Position numbers and translations under genes: made by a program
From: Halostagnicola sp. A-GB9-2
GTDB lineage: Archaea; Halobacteriota; Halobacteria; Halobacteriales; Natrialbaceae
Reading direction: 5' to 3'
Length of the DNA stretch: 64,000 nucleotides
Assembly: GCF_030068615.1 (NCBI RefSeq)
Contig: NZ_JASJOC010000004.1
Coordinates: 404,716 to 468,715 of the forward strand
Shown: piece after piece, positions 7,039 through 16,151 of the stretch
Position numbering within the stretch: the stretch's first letter is position 1
How the letters are laid out: the number at the start of each line of letters is the position of its first letter
The notes under the pieces: model-generated
What the model was told of the DNA's origin: nothing
The model's database searches: none
Seen by the model: only the letters and a program-made list of their open reading frames with translations

Positions 7039-8102
7039 TGTCTGCGGGCAATAGTTCGGACGCCGCGTCCGTCACGGCCAGCATCATCGGCGGCAGCGGC
7101 TTTACGGGCGGGGAACTCCTGCGTCTGCTCGCGGGCCACCCCTCCATCGAACTCGCCGAAGTTACCAGTCGCTCGAAAGCGGGCAAGAGTGTCGGCTCGG
7201 TCCATCCGCCGCTTCGCGGAACTGATCTGCGCTTTACCGAACCCGAGGACCTCGAGTCGGTCGACGTCCTCTTTACCGCAACGCCTCACGGCGTCTCGAT
7301 GGGCCAGATTGACGACTTTTTCGACGTTGCGGACACTGTCGTCGACCTCTCGGCGGACTTCCGTCTCGAGAGCGAGTCCCAGTACGACGAGTGGTACGAC
7401 GGCCACGACGCGCCGGAGTACCTCGAGAAATCGGAGTACGCGCTCCCCGAAATCAACCGCGAGAACCTCGAGGGTGCGGAGCTCATCGCCGGCGGCGGCT
7501 GTAACGCCACGGCGACGATCCTCGGCCTGTATCCGCTGTTCGAACACGATATCCTCGAGGGAGGAGAACAGATCGTCGTCGACGTCAAGGTCGGCTCCTC
7601 CGAAGGCGGAGCCGGCGGCGGCGAGGCCTCGAGCCACCCCGAACGCTCGGGCGTCGTGCGCCCGTACGCGCCGACTGGCCACCGACACGAGGCCGAGATC
7701 GAGCAGTTCCTCGGCACGTCGGTCTCGTTTACCTGCCACGCCGTGGACATGATTCGCGGCGCGAGCGCGACGAGTCACGTTTTCCCGTCGGGTCCCGTCT
7801 CGAAGGGAGACCTCTGGCAGGCCTACCGCGGCGAGTACGAAGATGAACCGTTCGTTCGCATGGCCGCCGGCGGCTCGGGCGTCTATCGTTACCCCGAACC
7901 GAAGGCAATCGCCGGGACGAACCTCGCGGAGGTCGGCTTCGAACTCGACCCATCGAACAAACGCATCGTGGTCTTTTCGGCCATCGACAACATGATGAAG
8001 GGGTCGGCCGGCCAGGCCGTCCACGCGGCGAACATCGCGCTCGGCTTAGAGGAGACAGCCGGCCTCGAGTTCGCGGGACTCCACCCCGTGGGGGCACCCT
8101 AG
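7038..8102 (+). CDS. argC: [LysW]-gamma-L-glutamyl-phosphate reductase
   Basis: The NADPH-dependent enzyme reduces carrier-bound glutamyl phosphate to the semialdehyde. The N-terminal nucleotide-binding motif is IIGGSGFTGGELLRLL. The catalytic cysteine is Cys155, in GGGCNATA. The protein has 354 residues, the usual ArgC/LysY length. The ATG overlaps the argX stop by one base, and argB follows after one base, in a tightly packed operon. Confidence 0.95.
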   Translation: MSAGNSSDAASVTASIIGGSGFTGGELLRLLAGHPSIELAEVTSRSKAGKSVGSVHPPLRGTDLRFTEPEDLESVDVLFTATPHGVSMGQIDDFFDVADTVVDLSADFRLESESQYDEWYDGHDAPEYLEKSEYALPEINRENLEGAELIAGGGCNATATILGLYPLFEHDILEGGEQIVVDVKVGSSEGGAGGGEASSHPERSGVVRPYAPTGHRHEAEIEQFLGTSVSFTCHAVDMIRGASATSHVFPSGPVSKGDLWQAYRGEYEDEPFVRMAAGGSGVYRYPEPKAIAGTNLAEVGFELDPSNKRIVVFSAIDNMMKGSAGQAVHAANIALGLEETAGLEFAGLHPVGAP

Positions 8103-8103
8103 A

Positions 8104-8970
8104 ATGACTACCGTCGTCAAAATCGGCGGCGCACGCGCCGTCGACCCCGAAGGGGCACTCGGCGACGTTGCACAGCTCGCCGAAGCCGGCGAAGACGTGG
8201 TCGTCGTCCACGGTGGCTCGACAGCCGTCGACGAGACGCTCGAGGAGCTCGGCGAGGAGCCGACCTACGTCGAGACGCCCGGTGGCGTCGTCGGCCGATT
8301 CACCGACGAACGCACGATGGACGTCTTCAAGATGGTGATGCCCGGCAAGCTCAACACGGACCTCGTTGAGGCCCTGCAAAACGAAGGCGTCGACGCGGTC
8401 GGGCTCACCGGCACCGACGGAAAGTTGCTCGAAGGGAAACGCAAGTCCGCGGTCCGGGTCAAAGAAGACGGCAAGAAGAAAATCAAGCGTGGCGACCACT
8501 CGGGCACGATCGAGTCGGTCAACGCGGAGTTGCTCGAGACGTTGCTCTCAAGTTCGTACACGCCCGTCGTCTCCGTCCCGGTACTCGGGAGGGAGAAAGA
8601 CGGTGGTTACACCGCTGTTAACGCCGACGCGGATCGTGCGGCCGCCGCAGTTGCGGGCGCGCTCGATGCCGACCTCGTGCTCCTAACCGATGTCTCGGGG
8701 ATCTACGAGGACCCCGACGACGAGTCGTCGAAGATCGACGAGGCGGCGACGCCCGAAGCATTCGAGTCGGTCAAATCTGCCGCGGAAGGATTCATGACGA
8801 AGAAGGTGATGGCGGCCGAGGAGGCTCTCGACGGCGGTGCGGCCTCGGTCGTCGTCGCGGACGCGAACGCGAACGAGCCGATCACGAACGCACTCGAGGG
8901 TGAGGGAACGACCCTGACGCCCGGCGCGCTCGCAGACGATGAGAAAGCACGAACGGAGGCCACAGAATGA
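8104..8970 (+). CDS. argB: [LysW]-glutamate kinase
   Basis: This amino-acid kinase family protein (288 residues) phosphorylates the side chain of glutamate carried on ArgW. It begins VVKIGGARAVDP, has the VVHGGS substrate loop near residue 37, and the nucleotide-binding end LLTDVSGIYEDP near residue 199 with a conserved FMTKK segment near 230. The gene overlaps argD by four bases (ATGA), which implies translational coupling. Confidence 0.95.
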   Translation: MTTVVKIGGARAVDPEGALGDVAQLAEAGEDVVVVHGGSTAVDETLEELGEEPTYVETPGGVVGRFTDERTMDVFKMVMPGKLNTDLVEALQNEGVDAVGLTGTDGKLLEGKRKSAVRVKEDGKKKIKRGDHSGTIESVNAELLETLLSSSYTPVVSVPVLGREKDGGYTAVNADADRAAAAVAGALDADLVLLTDVSGIYEDPDDESSKIDEAATPEAFESVKSAAEGFMTKKVMAAEEALDGGAASVVVADANANEPITNALEGEGTTLTPGALADDEKARTEATE

Positions 8971-10109
8971 GCGACCACGATTTCGTCTCCGGTGGCAAAC
9001 CCATCGGGATCGACAGCGGCGAGGGACCGTTTCTCTACAGCACGGACGGCACGGAGTATATCGACGCGGGTGCGAGTTTCGCCTGCACGCCGCTCGGACA
9101 CAGTCACCCGGCGGTCGTCGACGCGGTACAAGAACAGGTCGGCGAACTGACGTTCGTCGACTCCTCTTACCCCGTTCAGTCGCGCGAGGACGCCTACGCC
9201 GCATTCGTCGCGTCGACTCCCGACGGACTTGAGCAGGCCTGGTTTTGTAACTCCGGGACCGAGGCCAACGAGGCCGCGCTGAAATTCGCCCGTTCGGCGA
9301 CCGGCGACTCGAAAATCGTCGCCGCGACCCGTTCGTTCCACGGCCGGACAATGGGAGCGCTCGCGGCCACCTGGAAGGACAAGTACAAGGAGCCCTACGA
9401 GCCCCTGGCCGGCGACGTAGAGTTCGTCCCCTACGGCGATAGCGAGGAACTCGCAGCCGCCGTCGACGACGAGACCGCGGCGGTCATCCTCGAGCCGATC
9501 CAGGGTGAGGGCGGAATTAACGTCCCGCCCGCGGGTTACCTCGAGACAGCCCGAGAACTCACCGACTCGGCCGGCGCGGCGCTCGTCTTCGACGAGGTCC
9601 AGACCGGCATGGGTCGGACGGGATCGATGTGGGCCTGCCAGAACGCGGGCGTCACGCCCGACGTACTGACGACGGCCAAGGGGCTCGGCAACGGCCTGCC
9701 CGTCGGCGCGATTGCGGTTCGGGACTGGATCGCCGACGGCGCGGCCTCGCACAACGCCACCTTCAGCGGCGGACCCGTCGTCTCTGCGGCGGTCCACGCG
9801 ACGATCTCGACGTTGGTCGAAAAAGAGTGGCCTGCCCACGCCGCCAAGATGGGCGACTATCTCGTCTCCGAACTTGATACAGCCCTTGACGACGACGTAC
9901 GCGAAATTCGCGGCGAGGGGCTACTCATCGGAATCGAGTTGAAACGCGGCGCGAACCGCGTCGCTCGCGATCTGGCGATGAACCAGCAGGTGTTGGCACT
10001 GCCGGCGGGACGAACCGTCCTGCGCCTGCTGCCGCCGCTCGTCATCGACGAGGAGGAAGCGGACCAACTCGTCGACGCGCTGACCGAAGTCGTCGCCTCC
10101 GAGTCCTAA
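8967..10109 (+). CDS. argD: [LysW]-aminoadipate/glutamate semialdehyde aminotransferase
   Basis: A fold-type I PLP enzyme of 380 residues, class III aminotransferase family. It transfers an amino group from glutamate to the carrier-bound semialdehyde to form carrier-bound ornithine. The PLP lysine is Lys238, in TTAKGLGNG. The phosphate-binding NSGTEANEAALKFAR segment is near residue 93 and FDEVQTGMGRTG near 208. It starts within the end of argB, and argE begins two bases after its stop. Confidence 0.95.
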   Translation: MSDHDFVSGGKPIGIDSGEGPFLYSTDGTEYIDAGASFACTPLGHSHPAVVDAVQEQVGELTFVDSSYPVQSREDAYAAFVASTPDGLEQAWFCNSGTEANEAALKFARSATGDSKIVAATRSFHGRTMGALAATWKDKYKEPYEPLAGDVEFVPYGDSEELAAAVDDETAAVILEPIQGEGGINVPPAGYLETARELTDSAGAALVFDEVQTGMGRTGSMWACQNAGVTPDVLTTAKGLGNGLPVGAIAVRDWIADGAASHNATFSGGPVVSAAVHATISTLVEKEWPAHAAKMGDYLVSELDTALDDDVREIRGEGLLIGIELKRGANRVARDLAMNQQVLALPAGRTVLRLLPPLVIDEEEADQLVDALTEVVASES

Positions 10110-10111
10110 CT

Positions 10112-11221
10112 ATGAACGCGAGCAAACCCGAACCGACCGACGTCTCGCCCGAGAACGCGCGGAACCTGCTGGTCGATCTCGTTTCGATACCCTCTCCCAG
10201 TGGCGAGGAACGTCAGGCAGCCGAACGCCTCGTTGAGTTCTTCACGGCCAACGGCCGCGAGGCCTGGATCGACGAGGTCGGCAACGTCCGTGCGCCGGCC
10301 GACGACGCGGTCTTGCTGACTTCTCACGTCGATACAGTCCCCGGTGAGATTCCCGTCGAAGTTCGGGCGGCCGACGCGGACGACCTCGAGGCCGAAGTCG
10401 CTCGCGAGGAGGGTGAGGATGTCCTCTGGGGTCGGGGCAGCGTCGACGCCACCGGCCCGCTCGCCGCGATGGCCGTCGCCGCCGTTCGTACCGGTGTGTC
10501 TTTCGTCGGCGTCGTCGGCGAGGAGACCAACTCCCGCGGCGCGCGCCACCTGGCCGTCGACCGCGAGGAACCCGACGCCGTCGTCAACGGCGAACCGAGC
10601 GGCGCGACGGGCATTACGCTCGGGTATCGAGGGTTTCTCGCGGGTACCTACGTCGCGACGAGCGAGTCCGGTCACACCTCCCGACCCGAACCGAACGCGA
10701 TCCAGCACGCGGTCGACTGGTGGACGGCCGTCGAAGACGCGTTCGCGGACGACGAGTACCATCCGGTCTTCGAACGCGTGACGGCCAAACCCGTCGACGT
10801 CGACGGCGGCTCGAGCGAGGACGGGCTCTCCGTCGAGACGACCCTCGACGTGCAACTTCGCGTTCCGCCCTCGTTGACCGCCGAGGCAGTTCGTGAGACA
10901 GCAGAAGCCGAACTCGAGATCGGCACCGTCTCCTGGGCGGAGCCGATCCCGCCGGTTATGGAAAGTCCGAGAACCGAGGTCGCGCGGGCGTTCCGCGCGG
11001 CGATCCGCCAGCAGGATGCAGATCCCCGATTGCTTCGCAAGACCGGGACCAGCGACATGAACATCTACGCCGGCAGCTGGGACTGTCCGATGGTGACCTA
11101 CGGTCCCGGGAACTCGGATCTCGATCACGCGCCGAACGAACGGCTCTCGCTGGCCGAGTTCGATTGTGCCGTTTCCGTCCTCGAGACCGTCGCAGCCGAT
11201 CTCAGCGGTGATACGCAATGA
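10112..11221 (+). CDS. argE: [LysW]-ornithine hydrolase
   Basis: An M20-family metallopeptidase (369 residues) that releases ornithine from the ArgW carrier. Metal-site motifs are visible: SHVDTVPG with His72, WGRGSVDATGPLA with its aspartate near 113, and GEETNSRGARHL near 134. The inserted dimerisation domain is around residues 170-290, and the C-terminal metal histidine is likely in DLDHAPNE near 340. The stop overlaps argF by four bases. Confidence 0.92.
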   Translation: MNASKPEPTDVSPENARNLLVDLVSIPSPSGEERQAAERLVEFFTANGREAWIDEVGNVRAPADDAVLLTSHVDTVPGEIPVEVRAADADDLEAEVAREEGEDVLWGRGSVDATGPLAAMAVAAVRTGVSFVGVVGEETNSRGARHLAVDREEPDAVVNGEPSGATGITLGYRGFLAGTYVATSESGHTSRPEPNAIQHAVDWWTAVEDAFADDEYHPVFERVTAKPVDVDGGSSEDGLSVETTLDVQLRVPPSLTAEAVRETAEAELEIGTVSWAEPIPPVMESPRTEVARAFRAAIRQQDADPRLLRKTGTSDMNIYAGSWDCPMVTYGPGNSDLDHAPNERLSLAEFDCAVSVLETVAADLSGDTQ

Positions 11222-12126
11222 CGACACGACACTTACTCGACATCGACGATCTCGCTCCGTCGGAACTCGAGACGATCCTCGAGCGCGCGGAGCGATACAA
11301 GCGGGCACAGCAACAGGGCGAGGATCACGAAGACCTCTCTGGCCAAACGCTGGGAATGATCTTCCAGAAGCCGAGCACGCGAACGCGGGTTTCCTTCGAG
11401 ACGGGGATGACCCAACTCGGCGGCCACGCGGTCTTCCTCGGCGCAGACGACATTCAACTCGGCCGCGGCGAACCGCTCAAGGATACTGCCAGAACGCTCT
11501 CGCGGTACGTCGATGCGGTGATGGCTCGGGTCTTCAAACACGAGAACATCGAGGTGCTCGCCGAGTACTCCTCGGTTCCGATCGTCAACGGGCTCACCGA
11601 CGACGCTCATCCGTGCCAGACGCTCGCCGATCTGTTGACGATTCGTGAACAACAGGGCGGATTCGAGGGGGTATCAGCGGCCTGGGTCGGCGACGGCAAC
11701 AACGTCGCCCAATCGTTCGCGATCGGTGCCGCACTGGCGGGAATCGACCTGACCGTCTCGACGCCGGAAGGGTACGAGATCGACGAGGAGGTCATAAACC
11801 GCGTCGACGACCTCGGTGGCAACCTCACCACCACGACGGATCCCGTCGAGGCCGTTGCTGACACGGACGTCGTCTACACCGACGTTTGGACGAGCATGGG
11901 ACAAGAAGACGAGCGCGACGTCCGGATGGACAATTTCGAGGGCTTTCAGGTCAACAACGACCTGATCGAGCACGCCCCCGGCGCTTCGGTGATGCACTGT
12001 TTGCCGGCCCACCGCGGCGAGGAGATAAGCGACGACATTATCGAAAGCGATCGGTCGATCGTGTTCGATCAGGCGGAGAACCGATTACACGCACAGAAGG
12101 CGTTGTTGAGTTGGCTCCTCGAGTAG
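11218..12126 (+). CDS. argF: Ornithine carbamoyltransferase
   Basis: The enzyme forms citrulline from ornithine and carbamoyl phosphate. The carbamoyl-phosphate motif STRTR (within KPSTRTRVSFE) is near residue 52, HPCQTLADL near 130, and the ornithine-binding MHCLPAHRGEE near 258. The length (302) is standard. It is the last gene of the argW-F operon, so the window holds every step from glutamate to arginine except carbamoyl phosphate synthesis. Confidence 0.97.
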   Translation: MTTRHLLDIDDLAPSELETILERAERYKRAQQQGEDHEDLSGQTLGMIFQKPSTRTRVSFETGMTQLGGHAVFLGADDIQLGRGEPLKDTARTLSRYVDAVMARVFKHENIEVLAEYSSVPIVNGLTDDAHPCQTLADLLTIREQQGGFEGVSAAWVGDGNNVAQSFAIGAALAGIDLTVSTPEGYEIDEEVINRVDDLGGNLTTTTDPVEAVADTDVVYTDVWTSMGQEDERDVRMDNFEGFQVNNDLIEHAPGASVMHCLPAHRGEEISDDIIESDRSIVFDQAENRLHAQKALLSWLLE

Positions 12127-12204
12127 CCCTCTAGCAGGCAACGGAGGCCACAACCGACAGCCGAATCCACTCACTTTTTGCCCGTCCCGCTCTTCTCGCC
12201 GATA

Positions 12205-13464
12205 ATGAGTCTGAGTCTTTCAGCGGATCAGCCAGAACACCCGCCCGAAGCCGACGACGGTGCCTGGCTCGAGTGTATCGAGTGTGGCGAAACGTTCGCG
12301 CCGCTCGAGGATATCCGCTACACCTGCGACGAGTGCGATGGATTGCTCGAAGTCCGCTACACTGACCTTCCGAGCCTCGACGAGTTCGAAGGACGAGGCG
12401 TTTGGCGCTACGCCGACGCGCTCCCGCTCGATTCGGGCGTCACGACTCAGGAGGGTGCGACGCCGCTGTACGAGGTGCCACGGCTCGAAGACGACATCGG
12501 CGTCGAGGCGCTGCGAATCAAACACGAGGGGATGAACCCGACGGGTTCGTTCAAGGATCGCGGGATGACGGTCGGCGTCGCCGTCGCCAAAGAACTCGGC
12601 GTCGATCGGCTCGCCTGCGCGTCGACCGGAAACACGAGTGCGGCACTCGCAGCCTACGGCTCCCGTGGCGGGATGGAGACGCTCGTGCTCCTCCCGGCCG
12701 GAAAGGTCGCCGCCGGAAAGATCGCGCAGGCGAGCCTCCACGGCGCGAGAATTCTCGAGGTCGACGGCAACTTCGATTCCTGTCTCGACATCGTTCAAGA
12801 GCTAGCCGCCCGCGGCGAGGCCTATCTCCTGAACTCGCTGAACCCGTTCCGCCTCGAGGGCCAGAAGACGATCGGCCTCGAAATCCTCGAGGCGTTCCGC
12901 GACGACTACGGTGCGTTCCCCGATCGTATCGTCCTCCCGGTCGGAAACGCCGGCAACACCTCGGCGCTGTACAAGGCATTCAGAGAACTGGTTCAGGTTG
13001 GGGACCTACCACTCGAGGAGGTGCCAAAACTCACCGGCGTCCAGGCGGAGGGTGCCGCGCCGATGGTCGAAGCGATCGAGAACGATGCCGACGAAGTCCG
13101 GCGTTGGGACGACGTCGAGACGCGCGCGACGGCGATCCGTATCGGGAACCCTGTCAACGCCCCGAAAGCGCTCCCGGGAATCCGCGAGACTGACGGCACC
13201 GCCGTTGCCGTCTCCGACGAAGAAATTACGGACGCACAGCGCGACCTCGCGGAGGAAGGGATCGGCGTCGAACCCGCCTCCGCCGCCTCGATCGCGGGGC
13301 TTCGAAAACTTCGCGCCGACGGCACCGTTTCCGACGACGAACGCGTCGCCTGCCTCACGACGGGCCATTTGCTCAAGGACCCCGACGCGGCGGCCGCCGC
13401 CGGAAGCGATCCACAACCGGTACCGAACGATACTGAAGGCGTGCTCGAGCGACTTCACGAGTAA
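12205..13464 (+). CDS. thrC: Threonine synthase
   Basis: This PLP fold-type II enzyme converts O-phosphohomoserine to threonine. The PLP lysine is Lys117, in PTGSFKDRGM; the glycine-rich phosphate loop appears as VGNAGNTSA near residue 250. An N-terminal zinc-ribbon-like segment (CIECGETF then CDECDG) is typical of archaeal members. The product has 419 residues from the ATG at 12205. The frame stays open to a TTG at 12178, but the ATG is preferred because nothing conserved lies before it. It stands alone after argF on the same strand. Confidence 0.93.
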   Translation: MSLSLSADQPEHPPEADDGAWLECIECGETFAPLEDIRYTCDECDGLLEVRYTDLPSLDEFEGRGVWRYADALPLDSGVTTQEGATPLYEVPRLEDDIGVEALRIKHEGMNPTGSFKDRGMTVGVAVAKELGVDRLACASTGNTSAALAAYGSRGGMETLVLLPAGKVAAGKIAQASLHGARILEVDGNFDSCLDIVQELAARGEAYLLNSLNPFRLEGQKTIGLEILEAFRDDYGAFPDRIVLPVGNAGNTSALYKAFRELVQVGDLPLEEVPKLTGVQAEGAAPMVEAIENDADEVRRWDDVETRATAIRIGNPVNAPKALPGIRETDGTAVAVSDEEITDAQRDLAEEGIGVEPASAASIAGLRKLRADGTVSDDERVACLTTGHLLKDPDAAAAAGSDPQPVPNDTEGVLERLHE

Positions 13465-13489
13465 CGCTCTAAAGGGTACAGTGCGAGTT

Positions 13490-13511
13490 CCACGGGTCAC
13501 CTGACCCGTGG
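13490..13511. terminator. Perfect inverted repeat after thrC
   Basis: CCACGGGTCA (13490-13499) and TGACCCGTGG (13502-13511) form a perfect 10-base inverted repeat with a two-base spacer, 26 bases after the thrC stop. It may be a terminator stem or a protein site; no T-run follows directly. Confidence 0.4.
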
Positions 13512-13583
13512 TCGTTTACAGGTTACGTGACCGGATTCGGTCGATCGAGATACTTCCTCCCGTCTTTCATCCGCATGCGCTCT

Positions 13584-13599
13584 GTCTGACGCGTCAGAC
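13584..13599. repeat. 16-base perfect palindrome
   Basis: GTCTGACGCGTCAGAC is a perfect palindrome 49 bases before the ATG at 13648. Its length and symmetry suggest a dimeric regulator site for the next gene. The binding protein is unknown. Confidence 0.4.
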
Positions 13600-13647
13600 G
13601 GTCGACTGACTGAAGCTTTTGCGGCCAGAAAAGCTATATGCTATTCC

Positions 13648-13977
13648 ATGTCCGTCGAGCACCGACACACCGACACCCCCACCCGAGTGTGCGTGCAGCA
13701 AACGAACGCAGATGGAACCACTCGGGACGAGCCGAGATCGCCCGAACGTTCCAACCGCACCACTCGAGTTCGTGACCCCCTCCCGGCGAGAATCGAACGA
13801 ACCCAACTACGGCTTCGAGTCACCGCACTCGAGCGCGAACTCGAGGCGAGCGAAACCGAACGACAGGAGATCATTGACCGGTACGAGTTCGTGCTTCAGA
13901 ACCGCGAATCCGATTCTGTCGAATCGACGACGGATGACGACGGACTCGTCCGTCGTATTCGGCGTCTTTTCGAGTGA
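13648..13977 (+). CDS. Small coiled-coil protein of unknown function
   Basis: The 109-residue product has a polar N-terminal half rich in Thr and Arg. A predicted coiled coil lies at about residues 49-80 (RIERTQLRLRVTALERELEA), followed by an acidic linker and a basic-hydrophobic tail (LVRRIRRLFE) that could touch a membrane or nucleic acid. No catalytic motif is visible and I do not recognise the family beyond a haloarchaeal type. Heptad spacing in the coil supports it being a real gene. Confidence 0.6.
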   Translation: MSVEHRHTDTPTRVCVQQTNADGTTRDEPRSPERSNRTTRVRDPLPARIERTQLRLRVTALERELEASETERQEIIDRYEFVLQNRESDSVESTTDDDGLVRRIRRLFE

Positions 13978-14061
13978 CCCGGGCGATACGTGTCGTTTTT
14001 TGATCTCCCTGTTTGAACTAAGATGTCTCTCTCTACAATGTTGGAACTCTAACTAATTAGC

Positions 14062-14083
14062 ATATTTTAAATACCATTGGTAT
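14062..14083 (+). promoter_or_regulatory. TFB gene promoter with adjacent dyad
   Basis: A TATA-like run (TATTTTAAATA, from 14063) is followed directly by ATACCA-T-TGGTAT (14071-14083), a perfect dyad with a one-base centre. The likely transcription start is near 14093, so the dyad lies between the TATA box and the start, a classic repressor position in archaea. Confidence 0.45.
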
Positions 14084-14112
14084 TAGTATATTATCACTAG
14101 AGGACATTGCGA

Positions 14113-14994
14113 ATGGATGACGGCAATACGAACTCGACTTGTACAGAATGCGATGGACAACTTCGAAGTAACGGCACCGAGACGGTCTGTGAGGAGTGTG
14201 GCCTCGTTTCAGACGAGAACGCGATCGATCACGGACCGGAGTGGCGGTCGTTCGAGGACGACGAGACCGACCGACGGCGAACGGGTGCGCCGCTGACCCG
14301 CTCTCGTCACGACAGGGGTCTCTCGACGGAAATCGGATACGGTTCCGGCTCCCGGCTGACGGGTCGAAAGCGTCGACAGCTCGCCAGAATGCGTCGGGAA
14401 CACAATCGAGCGCGTATCTCGTCGAAAGTCGAGCGAAATCAAGTGTACGGATTCACGGAGATCAAACGACTGATAACCGAGCTCTCCCTTCCCGACTCTG
14501 CTCGCGACCAGGCGTGTACGCTCTTTAAATCCGCACAATCCGAGGATCTCCTTCGCGGCCGATCGCTCGAGGGCTTTGCGGCCGCGACGGTGTATGCGAT
14601 CTGTCGAACCCTGTCGATGGCTCGAACGCTCTCGGAAATCGTCGCCGTCTCTCGAGCCGACGAATCCGAACTCAAAGCGGCATACGATGCGCTGAATCGA
14701 GAGCTCGGTCTTCCAACGGGTCCGATCGATCCGACGCAGTATCTCCCCCGATACGCATCGAAACTGGATCTCGACACCGACATCGAACAGTGCGCTCGAG
14801 AGCACGTCGAAACGCTTCTCGATAACTGTGCAATCGGGGGCAGAAACCCTAGCGGGGTCGCGGCGGCGTGTTTGTACGTCGCAGCGAACGATTGTCCCGA
14901 TTGCGATAGTATTACGCAAGCATCCGCGGGCGACGTCGCCGACGTCAATCCCGTAACGATCCGTTCGACGGTTCACCAACTCGAAGAGTGTTGA
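14113..14994 (+). CDS. tfb: Transcription initiation factor TFB (TFIIB)
   Basis: TFB binds the TBP-promoter complex and recruits RNA polymerase. The N-terminal zinc ribbon has C-x2-C (CTEC near residue 11) and C-x2-C (CEEC near 27). Two cyclin-like repeats follow, at about 110-190 and 205-290. The B-finger region (RRTGAPLTRSRHDRGLSTEIG) is intact. The length from the ATG at 14113 is 293, slightly short; an in-frame TTG at 14107 is less likely. Haloarchaea carry several TFBs, so this is probably one specialised copy, and its promoter has a dyad. The stop overlaps the convergent ATPase gene by 22 bases. Confidence 0.93.
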   Translation: MDDGNTNSTCTECDGQLRSNGTETVCEECGLVSDENAIDHGPEWRSFEDDETDRRRTGAPLTRSRHDRGLSTEIGYGSGSRLTGRKRRQLARMRREHNRARISSKVERNQVYGFTEIKRLITELSLPDSARDQACTLFKSAQSEDLLRGRSLEGFAAATVYAICRTLSMARTLSEIVAVSRADESELKAAYDALNRELGLPTGPIDPTQYLPRYASKLDLDTDIEQCAREHVETLLDNCAIGGRNPSGVAAACLYVAANDCPDCDSITQASAGDVADVNPVTIRSTVHQLEEC

Positions 14995-15659
14995 TCCTCT
15001 TTACAGCGTGAGACCGTTTTTGCAACCCTCTCAATACGCGTCGCTGGAAGACAATCGGGTTCAGCTTCTCGAACCGGTACTCCTTGTGCCCGTGTTTCGT
15101 GGACGACTTCCGAGCTGGGAACGGCCGTTACGGTTGCGCCGAGCGCGCGTTCGATCGCGGTCTTTCGCTCGGTTCTGGCGTCCGAACGATTGAGGATGAT
15201 CGCACCGACCGGCGTACCCACCTCGAGCGCGAGCTGTTTCGTCCGAAGTGCATCGGCTATCGCTTCGTCCGTATCGGCCGTCACGAGAACGACCAGATCC
15301 GAGGCGTGTAACTGTACGCCGACATCACTTGCGAGCCCTGCCGGACAATCGATAACGACACGACCGAACTCTCGTTCGACGGCGTCGAGTACGTCTTCGA
15401 ACCTGGTCAGATCGGCTGCTCGAGCGCCGGCTAACGACCTGCCACAGGGAAGCACCTGAACCGTTCCCACGGCCGTCACTGCTTCGATCGGGTCCGCCCG
15501 TTCTGCGAGGACATCGTGAAGATCCGGTCCCCGTCCGCGAGGGAGGTCCGCCATCGCGAGATCCCCGTCAACGACGACCGCATCGAGTTCGGCCCCGAGA
15601 TTCAACGCCATCGTCGACTTTCCGACACCCCCTTTTCCCCCGCTGACGGCGACGATCAT
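14973..15659 (-). CDS. MinD/ParA-like P-loop ATPase
   Basis: A deviant Walker A motif GGKGGVGKST lies at residues 7-16, followed by VVVDGDLAMADL near residue 28 and VVIDCPAGLASDV near residue 100, all typical of the MinD/ParA family. The protein has 228 residues. Such ATPases position proteins or DNA, or serve as regulators; the partner is unknown. There is no clear amphipathic MinD membrane helix at the C-terminus. The gene overlaps the upstream small gene by four bases and lies downstream of mcm, so the three may be cotranscribed. Confidence 0.85.
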   Translation of the reverse strand: MIVAVSGGKGGVGKSTMALNLGAELDAVVVDGDLAMADLPRGRGPDLHDVLAERADPIEAVTAVGTVQVLPCGRSLAGARAADLTRFEDVLDAVEREFGRVVIDCPAGLASDVGVQLHASDLVVLVTADTDEAIADALRTKQLALEVGTPVGAIILNRSDARTERKTAIERALGATVTAVPSSEVVHETRAQGVPVREAEPDCLPATRIERVAKTVSRCKEDQHSSSW

Positions 15660-16015
15660 CGTCGGCTGAGGACCCCTTTCGGTGGCTTCGATCGACTGAG
15701 ACTCGAGAGAACTTCTCGTGTCTTCAGTTCCGTCCGACCGTCAGCACGCCTCGATTCGACGGATTCGAGCGGCTCGTCGATCACTGTCTCCGGACTCGCA
15801 AAGCCCACACCCCGTTTGCTTTCCGGCTCGAGTCGCCCCTCCCAGCGCGGCCCGTCCCACTCCGGAGCGACGACGCCGTTTCGTCGCGGCGGCCAGACTG
15901 GCTCGATTGTGCTCTGGAACCGGACCAACTGCGGTGTCGTTCGATCGTTCGTTACCGTGGCGCTGACGAACGTCACGCCGTCGCGGCGATCGATACGCGT
16001 CGAGATGTCGACCAT
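15656..16015 (-). CDS. Conserved haloarchaeal small protein
   Basis: The 119-residue product reads as a beta-rich domain (TRIDRRDGVTFVSATVTND, then PRRNGVVAPEWDGPRWEG) with an arginine-rich, serine-rich tail. No catalytic motif is seen. The ATG at 16015 was chosen since the 35 codons upstream look unlike protein. It overlaps the MinD-like ATPase by four bases and lies 136 bases after mcm, so it may work with the ATPase. Function is unknown. Confidence 0.6.
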   Translation of the reverse strand: MVDISTRIDRRDGVTFVSATVTNDRTTPQLVRFQSTIEPVWPPRRNGVVAPEWDGPRWEGRLEPESKRGVGFASPETVIDEPLESVESRRADGRTELKTREVLSSLSRSKPPKGVLSRR

Positions 16016-16151
16016 GCCGCTATTGGTCTCGTTTCTACATATAAACTCGAGTACCCGGTCGGCGGTCGTGACCGTGTCCCGCCGATACGATGATTTCTGT
16101 CCGGAAAACACGCCGTTCACTGTCTCTCGTGCGACGGTTGCCGTTTTCGGA

